DNA of 64,000 nt from Streptococcus sp. SN-1 (lineage in GTDB: Bacteria; Bacillota; Bacilli; Lactobacillales; Streptococcaceae): assembly GCF_041154385.1 (NCBI RefSeq), contig NZ_AP028929.1:1364001-1428000 (forward strand). The letters are read 5' to 3'. Shown in pieces: positions 41,471 to 49,715 of this stretch. The notes under the pieces were generated by a model. The model worked only from the letters and a program-made list of their open reading frames with translations. It did no database searches and was not told the DNA's origin. Position numbers and translations under genes: made by a program. The first letter of the stretch is position 1, and each line of letters opens with the position of its first letter.

Positions 41471-43921
41471 TCAAAGTTCATTTAAAAATCTATCAATAGC
41501 CTCATTAACTTCAGATTGAGCGATCGTTGTAACGCTCGCTTCTTTTGCTAGAGATGCTACTATTTGTTTGCCATATCTCTTTCCGACAATTCTCCTATCC
41601 AAAATGAGAGTTAAGGAACGTTGGTGTTCGCGTCTCATACTTCTTCCCAAAGCCTGTTTTAAACGAATAATAGCCATCGGCAATTGATAATCATAAAAGG
41701 CATTTTTTCCTTCTTGATTCAGTTCTTGATTAATCTTTTTCGTCAAGGGTTCTTGGGGATTTTGGAAAGGAAGCCTTGGTACAACTTGAATCACAAAAGG
41801 ATGGCTTGAAAAATCAACTCCCTCCCAGAAACTTGCTGCACCAAGCAAGATTTGTTGTTCACCTTTTTCAAAGCGTTTCTTAAGCTGATGAACATCCCCA
41901 TTTTTATACTGGGCCAAGTGGCTAACTGGAAGTAAATCCGATACTGCTAGAAGCATGTCTTTAGAAGTAAAGAGAACTAAAATCGGTTGTTGGAAAGCTT
42001 GAACATCCATCAGCAAATCAGCTACCTCTTTGGCATAGACTTCTAAGGAAGTTTCTGTCACCAGAGGGAAATCTTTGACCAAGACCACTTCTTGGTCCTG
42101 TTTTTTACCAGCTTCAATCTTGACAAATTTGGCTTCAGGATAGCCTAAAAGGTCGGCCAAAGAAACTCTCTGACTAATCTCAAGAGTAGCCGATACTCCC
42201 AAGACTTGGCAACTCTCAGGAACTAAAGAGGACAGAAGAATACGACCTGATTTCGTAGAAGAAATCTGAATTTTCTTTTGACTCGTTTCAGTTGTTTCGA
42301 GCCAGTAATCACCTTCAGCTGTAAAATAGCGAACCAGTTCTTCAAAGCCTTCTACTTTTAATTCTGAAAAATACTGGTGGAGATTGGCAAGAGAATCTAA
42401 GATATTTTTCTTAGATTTTCCAGACTGAAATTGTTCGATCAAGTAGAGGCACTCAAAGCGAATACTTTCTAGTATTCGTTGCTGGACTTTATTTTGCTCC
42501 TCCAGTAAAGCCTTATCAAGCAAATCAATAATAGACTGGATATCGTGAGTCTCTTGAAGCAGATTTTCTAGAGCCAACAAGATCTTTTGAACTTCATCAA
42601 TAATCAATAAACGGTCACTGACAAATTCAGGATTATCTTCAAGTCTGGTTACAAGATAGGCGTGATTGGTCACTAAAAGCTTGCAGGTTTGTGCTCTTTC
42701 TTGACTACGTTTCCAGAAATCTTCCGTCATAAATAAGCTCTGGGATGATAAATTCCCATCATGACGAAGGTCTGCTAGAAAATGTTGGTAACGGTAAAGT
42801 TGACCAATTTCATCCAGATCTCCTGTCTCAGTCTCTGTCAACCAAACCAAGAGTTGCATCTTAAAGCGTCTAAATAAGCGATTTTCATCATTTTCCTGCA
42901 AGGAACGATAAAAAGCATCCAGCTTCAAATAATTTTGAGGCCCCTTTAAACTATGAATATCTATATGGAACACTTCCTCAAGACGTTTACCTTCTTCTTC
43001 CATGATTTGATTTTGAAGAATCTTTGTCGGAACACTAAGAACAATTTGACGCTCTTTCATTTGAGATAAAGCGGGTAAGAGATAGCCATAAGTTTTCCCA
43101 ATCCCTGTCGGCGCTTGAATCAAAGAGACAGGCTCATCTTTCAATAGCAAGCCAACCTCTTTAGCAAAACTTTCTTGTCGTTCCCTCACTTCAAGGTTCA
43201 ACAGAGAAATATTTTTAGAAAAATCTTGGGATAGTTTTCGTGGCTCCAGGGTAGCTCCAGTTTTCTTGAAATATAGTCCTTGAACTTGGACCAAATCTGA
43301 AGAATTCAGGATAGATTGGTTGCGATAAATTTCCTCAATAACCAAGTAGGACTCATATAAGAGAGCGTCAGCCATTTCCAGCAAGCGTTCCAAGAGACCT
43401 TTAGGAAGCTGGGCCATCTTTTCCCGTAGAAATAAGAGTAATTCCGCTGTAGCTTGGGCATCTGAAAGGGCTGTGTGAGCGTGTTTTAGAGGAATTCCTA
43501 ATTCTCGACACAAAATCGGCAAACTATACTTTTCCAGTTCTGGGAAAAAGACTTGGGCCAATTCGACCGTGTCAACACGAGGATTTCTTAGTTCATAGCC
43601 TTCAAAAAATAAATTTTCCGCCAAAAGATTGGCATCAAACTGAACATTGTGGGCTACAAAAATCCCATCCTCCACCAAGTCGAAGATTTTTCTGGCAACC
43701 TGCGAAAAATCAGGTGCTTGCGCCAGACGTTGGTCTGTCAATCCTGTCAGTTCTTTGATATGAGCATCCAAGGGTTCATGTGGATTGACATCCGTCGTAT
43801 AGTGATCAACGATTTTTCCGTCCTCAATCACGACAATTCCCACTTGGATAATTTTAGCCTTACTACCTGTGCTAGTTGCCTCTAAATCAACCACAACATA
43901 GCGATTACCAATCGTTTTCAT
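41471..43921 (-). CDS. dinG: DinG-family helicase with DEDDh exonuclease domain
   Basis: An 816-residue fusion. Residues about 8-170 are a DEDDh exonuclease (VVDLEATSTG, AHNVQFDANLL, HTALSDAQAT). Then follows an XPD-like helicase with Walker A QAPTGIGKT, a DEVQ box (LIIDEVQKIL), and motif VI QALGRSMRR. The iron-sulfur cysteines of E. coli DinG are not evident, as in Gram-positive homologues. It probably acts in DNA repair as a 3'-5' exonuclease. It is the first gene of dinG-rodA-DJ-1. Confidence 0.93.
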   Translation of the reverse strand: MKTIGNRYVVVDLEATSTGSKAKIIQVGIVVIEDGKIVDHYTTDVNPHEPLDAHIKELTGLTDQRLAQAPDFSQVARKIFDLVEDGIFVAHNVQFDANLLAENLFFEGYELRNPRVDTVELAQVFFPELEKYSLPILCRELGIPLKHAHTALSDAQATAELLLFLREKMAQLPKGLLERLLEMADALLYESYLVIEEIYRNQSILNSSDLVQVQGLYFKKTGATLEPRKLSQDFSKNISLLNLEVRERQESFAKEVGLLLKDEPVSLIQAPTGIGKTYGYLLPALSQMKERQIVLSVPTKILQNQIMEEEGKRLEEVFHIDIHSLKGPQNYLKLDAFYRSLQENDENRLFRRFKMQLLVWLTETETGDLDEIGQLYRYQHFLADLRHDGNLSSQSLFMTEDFWKRSQERAQTCKLLVTNHAYLVTRLEDNPEFVSDRLLIIDEVQKILLALENLLQETHDIQSIIDLLDKALLEEQNKVQQRILESIRFECLYLIEQFQSGKSKKNILDSLANLHQYFSELKVEGFEELVRYFTAEGDYWLETTETSQKKIQISSTKSGRILLSSLVPESCQVLGVSATLEISQRVSLADLLGYPEAKFVKIEAGKKQDQEVVLVKDFPLVTETSLEVYAKEVADLLMDVQAFQQPILVLFTSKDMLLAVSDLLPVSHLAQYKNGDVHQLKKRFEKGEQQILLGAASFWEGVDFSSHPFVIQVVPRLPFQNPQEPLTKKINQELNQEGKNAFYDYQLPMAIIRLKQALGRSMRREHQRSLTLILDRRIVGKRYGKQIVASLAKEASVTTIAQSEVNEAIDRFLNEL

Positions 43922-44066
43922 TATAAAAAATTATACCAAAAAAAGGGCCATTTGGCACCTGCAAACATGGGATAATTTTCAAACTCAAGAAGGTTACTTT
44001 TCTTAAAAATCCCAGCAAACAAAGCATCATAGCCTACTGATTTTTTAAAAATAGTGAAGAAATAAG

Positions 44067-44108
44067 AAAAATTGAGAGAAGAAATGTTTGCATCTTCCTT
44101 CTCTCAAC
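44067..44108 (-). terminator. Terminator of the U32 gene
   Basis: TTGAGAGAAGGAAG and CTTCTCTCAATTTTT form a long hairpin with a U-run on the minus strand, a short way behind the stop codon. Confidence 0.85.
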
Positions 44109-44120
44109 GAATCATTTACT

Positions 44121-45050
44121 TTATTTAACCATGTCAGGATCGTAGTCATAAAATCCTGTATCAAGGAAACGGTTTTTAGGGTGAAGTTTACGCACTTCTT
44201 CATCCAGCAAGAAGGCTTGGTCATGGCTAAAGTTGCCCTCTTGAATCAAGCTACGCGCTTGGATAAAGAGTTTTGCAATCTCAACAAAGTTCTGACCAGG
44301 TGTATAGAGACCTTCTAATTTCCAGTGAGTAAAACCATGCTCTACCAATTCTGTCAATTTGGTCATCAAATCAAGATCATTGTTGGCAAAAATGTGGGTT
44401 CCATGATTGTCTTCAAAGATAGAGTAATGACTCTCAGGATCACTTGGCTCAGCCAAGAAAAGGTCACGCTTACGGGTCTTTTCATCATCGATATGCGTAA
44501 AGTTATAGTAGTTTTGCAAGAGCGGACGTTTGGAATGGTGAATAACACTAGCACCATACACCAAAACTTCAGCAGGAATTTCCAAAATTTCTGGCATTTT
44601 GAAAAGTTCAGCTGATGGAATTTCACGCGCCAAAACAGCCTCAGATGCACCAGCCTTTTGTCCCCAGAAGTTAATCTGGCGACTGCTAGTTACCATAGTC
44701 GAAGCATCGTAGATGGTCTTAAAGGAATAACCATCGCGATTGACCACATAAAAGACACCTGCATCCCCAATCGTAATGTAGTCTGTATGGATTTCTTCCA
44801 AGAAATCGAGGAAAGGCTTGATACGGTCCATCATGTCTTGGTGCATAAGGGCATTGACTGCAACGATCAATTCCTTACCAGCATCATGAACCAGATTAGC
44901 GATTTCACGCAATTGGTCATGACTAAAGGTTGTTGGCAGACGAAGGCCAAAATCTTTCTCACCGACATAGATACGGTCTACGCCAGCTTCGAGCAGTTGT
45001 TTAACTTGTTCAATACTTTCAGCAGTTGCTGTAATGATAATCTTTTCCAT
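44121..45050 (-). CDS. Peptidase U32 family protein
   Basis: A 309-residue U32-family protein with an N-terminal TIM-barrel-like region (AGVDRIYVGEKDFGLR, EIANLVHDAGKELIVAVN) and a C-terminal part containing HWKLEGLYTPGQNFVE. U32 proteins are now linked mainly to tRNA and rRNA hydroxylation (TrhP, RlhA); the cysteine cluster of TrhP is not obvious, so the function is uncertain. Single gene. Confidence 0.8.
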   Translation of the reverse strand: MEKIIITATAESIEQVKQLLEAGVDRIYVGEKDFGLRLPTTFSHDQLREIANLVHDAGKELIVAVNALMHQDMMDRIKPFLDFLEEIHTDYITIGDAGVFYVVNRDGYSFKTIYDASTMVTSSRQINFWGQKAGASEAVLAREIPSAELFKMPEILEIPAEVLVYGASVIHHSKRPLLQNYYNFTHIDDEKTRKRDLFLAEPSDPESHYSIFEDNHGTHIFANNDLDLMTKLTELVEHGFTHWKLEGLYTPGQNFVEIAKLFIQARSLIQEGNFSHDQAFLLDEEVRKLHPKNRFLDTGFYDYDPDMVK

Positions 45051-45176
45051 AAGAAAAATTATACCACATTTCTGGAAAATCAGCCAAGACTTATCAGAGT
45101 TTTACAAATAGGAATTATTTCAGGCTAATTTCTCAAAGTGACTTCCACTTGACTTACCAAAGTGGGAATTAGTCTA

Positions 45177-45277
45177 ATACTCTTCAAACCACGTCAGCTT
45201 TATCTGCAACCTCAAAGCGGTGCTTTGAGCAACCTGAGGCTAGCTTCCTAGTTTGCTCTTTGTTTCTCATTGAGTAT
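45177..45277 (+). repeat. BOX element (copy 2, internal deletion)
   Basis: Begins ATACTCTTCAAACCACGTCAGC (boxA, slightly shortened) and ends GTTTGCTCTTTG..TCTCATTGAGTAT (boxC). The middle contains CTCAAAGCGGTGCTTTGAG. It is about 100 bases long and appears to lack much of boxA. Confidence 0.85.
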
Positions 45278-45474
45278 AAAACGGATTTTTATAAGAATAA
45301 CTAGATGAAAGGCAAACCCAAAAGCATGAGAGAGCTCGCCAGTAACAATTTACTTTGTACACTATCCATAAATAGCAAACATCTCAAGCTCCATTAACCT
45401 TCAAAACATCATAGATAAAATCTAGTCCAAAATTTAAGCAATTGATGCTATAGGATTTATACATTGTTATAAAT

Positions 45475-45610
45475 TTCTAGTCGTTTTTTTGTTATGATAA
45501 CAAAAATGACCTAGAAAAACGAGTATCTCCATCTACGGAAATACTCGTTTTTTGATAGTTAGAAGTGGTTTTTTGCTCAGCTTCATTTCTTTTTATAAAA
45601 TTTATCAAGC
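45475..45610 (+). repeat. Dispersed repeat, copy B
   Basis: Homologous to 15605-15760: TTATAAATTTCTA, a variable part, the hairpin CGAGTATCTCCA..CGGAAATACTCG with T6, and TTAGAAGTGGTTTTTTGCTC. See the finding on the repeat pair. Confidence 0.6.
45515..45553. terminator. Bidirectional hairpin downstream of the ABC-2 permease
   Basis: AAAAACGAGTAT pairs with ATACTCGTTTTTT with A- and T-runs on both sides. On the minus strand it lies about 70 bases behind the permease gene. Confidence 0.75.
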
Positions 45611-45625
45611 AGGCGACCAACTAGC

Positions 45626-47263
45626 TCATCTTTTTTCTATTTCTGTCAATATGCGTGACAGGTAGTAATGATAGCCAAAAATAGCAAGAGCAAGCAAGAG
45701 GATAAGAACTCCTACTCCCAAGCTGATGGCAAGGACAGGGGCGAGAGACCGAACCAAGAATAAGCTCCCTATTACAAGGGCCATTAAGATTACACTATAA
45801 ACCAAAATCAAAACTATTGCTACTATACGATTTGAACGATTCACCAGGTCCGTAATGTTACTCCAATTTGTTGACAGATTTTTCACGTCCTTAAGGTAAT
45901 GGTGGCAAGAAAGGATGACACTGGCAAGGATCCAGACTACAAGAAGATAAATCATCGAAAGGATGGGCAAGCCTAGATATAGAGAAAGGCCAAGTAAAGT
46001 CAGAACTGGTAAAAAGGACTGGACAGCAAATATAATCCAAAATTTCACTTTCACATAACGAGCAAAGTCAAAGGGTAAACTCTTAAGAAAATCAACATTT
46101 TCCCTCTCCAAGGACAAGGCAATTGAATGCAGGCTGGTGATATTGTTATTGACAACTGCTATAAAGAGAGCTATAAAAAACAAGGGTAACCAGTATGGAG
46201 GATGAATGTCTGGAACTATCTGAGAATCTCGAATTTTGGAAATCAGACCGATCATCATGAGATAAGGAAGAAAGGCACTTGTAAAAAGCACTGTAATCAC
46301 GCCAGTTCCCTGTCCCAAGAGGGTGAGGTGGTAGCGTAAAACCATACGGAAAAAGCCCTTTTTATTAGTAGTTGAAATTCTCTCCTTACTGCGACGTTCT
46401 TTCTTGACCTTCTCCTCACTGTTAAGCAGAATCACGTCATAAAAATGAGGAAGAACCTTCTTTTTGGTCAGGTAAAGCAAGAAAACAGTTAAAGCTATCC
46501 AAGCTAACAGACCCAGTATGGCTTCTGTCGAAAAAGGCTCCACTGCTATTTTGTAAAAGATATGAAGAGGATAAAGGAGAAATGGAATGTCTCTAACTTT
46601 GTCAACAATACTTCCAAAAGTCGACTGTAGAAAGAGGACAAATATTAAAGGTATGAGAACCCCTATCCCAATCATCACATTCGAAAAAATAGACTGATAC
46701 TTTCTGAAGACCCTAGTCTGAGCCAAGAAATGTACTGCCACTACCATCACTAAAGTAACAGAGACAAATAATAAGGCCAAGGACAGCAACATCAAAGGCA
46801 AGCCCAGCCAAAGAGAAGGAGCTAGCCTAATATAGAGGACTAGAAAATAAGCTAGGATTGGTACAATTCCAGCTAGAGCTGGCAAGAGAACAGACAGTCC
46901 TTTAGCAATTATAATCTCTGATTCTTTAAAGGCATAGGGCCTATACGATGCCAAGTCCTTACTCTCATAAAAGACATTGTAAAATGCAGTGAAAGAAGTT
47001 GAAAAGGCAAGCACCAGTAAAATAGCAACCATGCTACTAAAAAAACTTGGCATTTCCTCAAAAGGAAAACGAAAGGCTATATTTATAAACATGAAAAGCA
47101 TCAAGAGACTAGAAAAAATGTAAGAACTTAGGACTCTAGCGGAAACATTTACTTTTTTCCCAGGATTCTTAGCCTGCTTCTTTCGTAGATTAGCCAGATT
47201 AGCTTCTTGAGATGAATAGAGGATATTGATATCAACTAATTTTTTAATGACTTTGAGACGCAT
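45626..47263 (-). CDS. ABC-2 type transporter permease (YtrC/EcsB-like)
   Basis: A 545-residue protein with about twelve transmembrane segments and no Walker motifs. The layout, with a basic N-terminal segment and pairs of hydrophobic helices, resembles the large permeases of exporter-type ABC systems such as Ecs. The substrate is unknown. I chose the ATG at 47263, preceded by GAGGAGG; it lies 20 bases inside the ATPase gene, so the two are coupled. Confidence 0.85.
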   Translation of the reverse strand: MRLKVIKKLVDINILYSSQEANLANLRKKQAKNPGKKVNVSARVLSSYIFSSLLMLFMFINIAFRFPFEEMPSFFSSMVAILLVLAFSTSFTAFYNVFYESKDLASYRPYAFKESEIIIAKGLSVLLPALAGIVPILAYFLVLYIRLAPSLWLGLPLMLLSLALLFVSVTLVMVVAVHFLAQTRVFRKYQSIFSNVMIGIGVLIPLIFVLFLQSTFGSIVDKVRDIPFLLYPLHIFYKIAVEPFSTEAILGLLAWIALTVFLLYLTKKKVLPHFYDVILLNSEEKVKKERRSKERISTTNKKGFFRMVLRYHLTLLGQGTGVITVLFTSAFLPYLMMIGLISKIRDSQIVPDIHPPYWLPLFFIALFIAVVNNNITSLHSIALSLERENVDFLKSLPFDFARYVKVKFWIIFAVQSFLPVLTLLGLSLYLGLPILSMIYLLVVWILASVILSCHHYLKDVKNLSTNWSNITDLVNRSNRIVAIVLILVYSVILMALVIGSLFLVRSLAPVLAISLGVGVLILLLALAIFGYHYYLSRILTEIEKR

Positions 47264-47993
47264 CCGCAACCTCCTCTTTTCTACCGGCAAGGCTAAGATA
47301 GATACTTTCCAAAGACTGGTCTGGGTGGTCTTTTCTCAAGTCCTCTACGCTACCACAATAAATCAAATGTCCCTTTTTCAAAATGGCAATCCGATCACAG
47401 ACTTGCTCAGCCACCTCTAGGACATGGGTTGAAAACAAGACTGTCTTGCCTTTTTGTGCATGTTCCTTCATCATTTGCTTCAAATCAAAGGCAGCCTGGG
47501 GATCCAAACCAGTCAAGGGTTCATCCAAGACCCAAATATCGGGATCGGACAAGAGTGCTCCGATGACAAAGACTTTCTGACGCATTCCGTGAGAAAGGGT
47601 TTCAATAACCTGATAGCGATTTTCAGCAAAATCAAAAACGTTCAATAGCCTAGCTAGACTAGCCTCCAAGTCAGAGCTAGTCAGATCATAGGATGAAGCA
47701 ATCAATTCCCAAAATTCATTGGCCGTTAAGCGTAAAAATAAGTCAGGCGAGTCTGCTACGTAGCCAATCTTTCGTTTAATAGCCAAGCGATTTTCCGATA
47801 ACTCCTGACCATCTACCAAAATACGACCACTGCTGGGCGAAATGATACTGACTAAGGATTTTATGGTGGTCGATTTCCCAGCCCCATTATGGCCAATCAA
47901 GCCCATAATCTCCCCATTTTCAATCTGCAAATTGAGATTGCTCAAAGCCTCTTTATCACCATACAACTTACTAACATTTTGAAATTCAATCAT
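47244..47993 (-). CDS. ABC transporter ATPase of the ABC-2 pair
   Basis: A 249-residue ABC ATPase. Walker A is GHNGAGKST, the signature is LSHGMRQKVF and Walker B is WVLDEPLTGLDPQ. The sequence is typical of exporters with large permease partners. The start MIEFQNVSK follows AGGAG; the 22-residue extension was rejected. A TATAAT lies near 48035 on the minus strand. Only the downstream permease is coupled to it. Confidence 0.9.
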   Translation of the reverse strand: MIEFQNVSKLYGDKEALSNLNLQIENGEIMGLIGHNGAGKSTTIKSLVSIISPSSGRILVDGQELSENRLAIKRKIGYVADSPDLFLRLTANEFWELIASSYDLTSSDLEASLARLLNVFDFAENRYQVIETLSHGMRQKVFVIGALLSDPDIWVLDEPLTGLDPQAAFDLKQMMKEHAQKGKTVLFSTHVLEVAEQVCDRIAILKKGHLIYCGSVEDLRKDHPDQSLESIYLSLAGRKEEVADASQSH

Positions 47994-48099
47994 GGGATGA
48001 CTCCTATCTTTATCTATATTACATACTATTATACTAGCACTTTGATACAAAAAAATCAATACTTTATTTTAAGTAGTTAAAATAGTTTCCTTCTATCTT

Positions 48100-48114
48100 A
48101 TGCAAACGTTGGCG
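48100..48114 (+). promoter_or_regulatory. cre-like site upstream of amyS
   Basis: ATGCAAACGTTGGCG fits the relaxed cre consensus (TGNAANCGNT). It overlaps the predicted -35 (TTGGCG, 48109-48114), so CcpA would compete with RNA polymerase when glucose is present. Confidence 0.65.
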
Positions 48115-48132
48115 CTAACCAATACTTTATGA

Positions 48133-48138
48133 TAGAAT
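48133..48138 (+). promoter_or_regulatory. -10 of amyS
   Basis: TGATAGAAT, an extended -10, lies 34 bases upstream of the start codon, 18 bases from a TTGGCG -35. The same extended -10 word precedes dacA. Confidence 0.65.
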
Positions 48139-48171
48139 AAAGAACAAGATTGACAAGTAAGAGGAAACATC

Positions 48172-49626
48172 ATGCAAAATCAAACACTCATGCAATACTT
48201 TGAATGGTATCTGCCCCACGACGGTCAGCACTGGACGCGTCTGGCTGAAGATGCTCCACACCTAGCTCATCTGGGGATTAGCCACGTCTGGATGCCACCA
48301 GCTTTTAAGGCAACCAATGAAAAAGATGTCGGCTATGGGGTCTATGACTTATTCGACCTAGGAGAGTTTAACCAAAAAGGTACTATCCGCACCAAGTATG
48401 GTTTCAAAGAAGACTATCTTCAAGCCATTCAAGCCCTAAAAGCACAGGGAATTCAACCTATGGCCGATGTAGTGCTCAATCACAAGGCTGCAGCCGATCA
48501 CATGGAAGCCTTTCAGGTCATCGAAGTGGACCCTGTAGACCGTACAGTTGAACTTGGGGAACCCTTCACCATCAATGGCTGGACTAGTTTTACCTTCGAT
48601 GGTCGCCAAGATACCTACAATGACTTCCACTGGCACTGGTACCACTTCACCGGTACTGACTATGATGCAAAACGCCGTAAGTCTGGGATTTATCTGATCC
48701 AAGGTGACAACAAGGGCTGGGCAAATGAGGAATTAGTCGATAACGAAAACGGAAACTACGACTACCTCATGTATGCCGACCTAGACTTTAAACATCCTGA
48801 AGTTATCAAAAATATCTATGACTGGGCTGACTGGTTCATAGAGACGACTGGTGTAGCTGGTTTCCGCTTGGATGCCGTCAAACACATTGACTCTTTCTTT
48901 ATGCGTAATTTCATCCGTGATATGAAGGAAAAATATGGTCAAGATTTCTATGTTTTTGGTGAATTTTGGAATCCAGACAAGGAAGCCAATCTAGACTATC
49001 TTGAAAAAACGGAAGAACGCTTTGACCTTGTCGATGTTCGTCTCCACCAAAATCTCTTTGATGCTAGCCGAGCAGGTTCCAACTACGACCTTCGTGGCAT
49101 TTTCACAGATAGCTTGGTTGAACTCAAGCCCGACAAGGCTGTGACTTTTGTCGACAACCACGATACCCAACGAGGACAAGCTCTTGAGTCTACCGTTGAA
49201 GAATGGTTCAAGCCAGCAGCCTATGCCCTCATTCTGTTACGCCAAGATGGTCTTCCATGTGTCTTTTACGGAGACTACTATGGTATTTCAGGACAATATG
49301 CTCAACAAGATTTCAAAGAAGTCCTTGACCGCCTCCTAGCTATCCGAAAAGATTTGGCCTATGGAGAACAAAAAGACTACTTTGATGACCCTAACTGTAT
49401 CGGTTGGGTACGTTCAGGTGCTGAAAATCAATCCCCAATCGCAGTCTTGATTTCCAATGACCAAGAAAACAGCAAGTCTATGTTTATTGGTCAAGAGTGG
49501 ACTAACCAAACCTTTGTAGATTTACTTGGAAACCACCAAGGTCAAGTTACAATCGATGAGGAAGGTTACGGACAATTCCCTGTCTCAACTGCTTCGGTAA
49601 GTGTCTGGGCAGCCAATACTATCTAA
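48172..49626 (+). CDS. amyS: Cytoplasmic alpha-amylase
   Basis: A 484-residue GH13 alpha-amylase without signal peptide, so it acts on internal or imported maltodextrins and glycogen-like polymers. The four GH13 regions are DVVLNHKAAADH, GFRLDAVKHID (nucleophile Asp), VFGEFWNPD (acid/base Glu) and FVDNHDTQ. GAGG precedes the start. Single gene, with a cre-like site at the promoter and a terminator behind it. Confidence 0.96.
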   Translation: MQNQTLMQYFEWYLPHDGQHWTRLAEDAPHLAHLGISHVWMPPAFKATNEKDVGYGVYDLFDLGEFNQKGTIRTKYGFKEDYLQAIQALKAQGIQPMADVVLNHKAAADHMEAFQVIEVDPVDRTVELGEPFTINGWTSFTFDGRQDTYNDFHWHWYHFTGTDYDAKRRKSGIYLIQGDNKGWANEELVDNENGNYDYLMYADLDFKHPEVIKNIYDWADWFIETTGVAGFRLDAVKHIDSFFMRNFIRDMKEKYGQDFYVFGEFWNPDKEANLDYLEKTEERFDLVDVRLHQNLFDASRAGSNYDLRGIFTDSLVELKPDKAVTFVDNHDTQRGQALESTVEEWFKPAAYALILLRQDGLPCVFYGDYYGISGQYAQQDFKEVLDRLLAIRKDLAYGEQKDYFDDPNCIGWVRSGAENQSPIAVLISNDQENSKSMFIGQEWTNQTFVDLLGNHQGQVTIDEEGYGQFPVSTASVSVWAANTI

Positions 49627-49639
49627 TAGCCAATGATTA

Positions 49640-49671
49640 TTAAGCCAGGTCCAAACGGATTTGGCTTTTTT
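49640..49671 (+). terminator. Terminator of amyS
   Basis: AAGCCAGGTCC and GGATTTGGCTT form a hairpin followed by six T residues. Confidence 0.85.
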
Positions 49672-49678
49672 GTATTCA

Positions 49679-49711
49679 CAAAAAGACCTACCCAAATGGA
49701 TAGATCTTTGC
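49679..49711 (-). terminator. Terminator of alaS
   Basis: AGATCTATCC and GGGTAGGTCTTTTT form a hairpin with a U-run on the minus strand, just behind the alaS stop codon. Confidence 0.85.
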
Positions 49712-49715
49712 TTAA

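Larger units (their letters stand above)
45051..45625 (+). other. Gene-free stretch with BOX element and dispersed repeat
   Basis: 575 bases without a convincing gene between the U32 gene and the ABC-2 permease gene. It contains a BOX element (45177-45277), a dispersed repeat with hairpin (45475-45610), and a short segment 45590-45625 whose minus-strand codons (LLDKFYKKK then stop) resemble the end of the methyltransferase gene at 15743. This suggests an eroded gene fragment. Confidence 0.6.

Noticed and set aside
45305..45397. 30-codon plus-strand ORF MKGKPKSMRELASNN...
   Set aside because: No ribosome-binding site, no conserved look, in a repeat-rich spacer. Possibly a gene remnant but not supportable.
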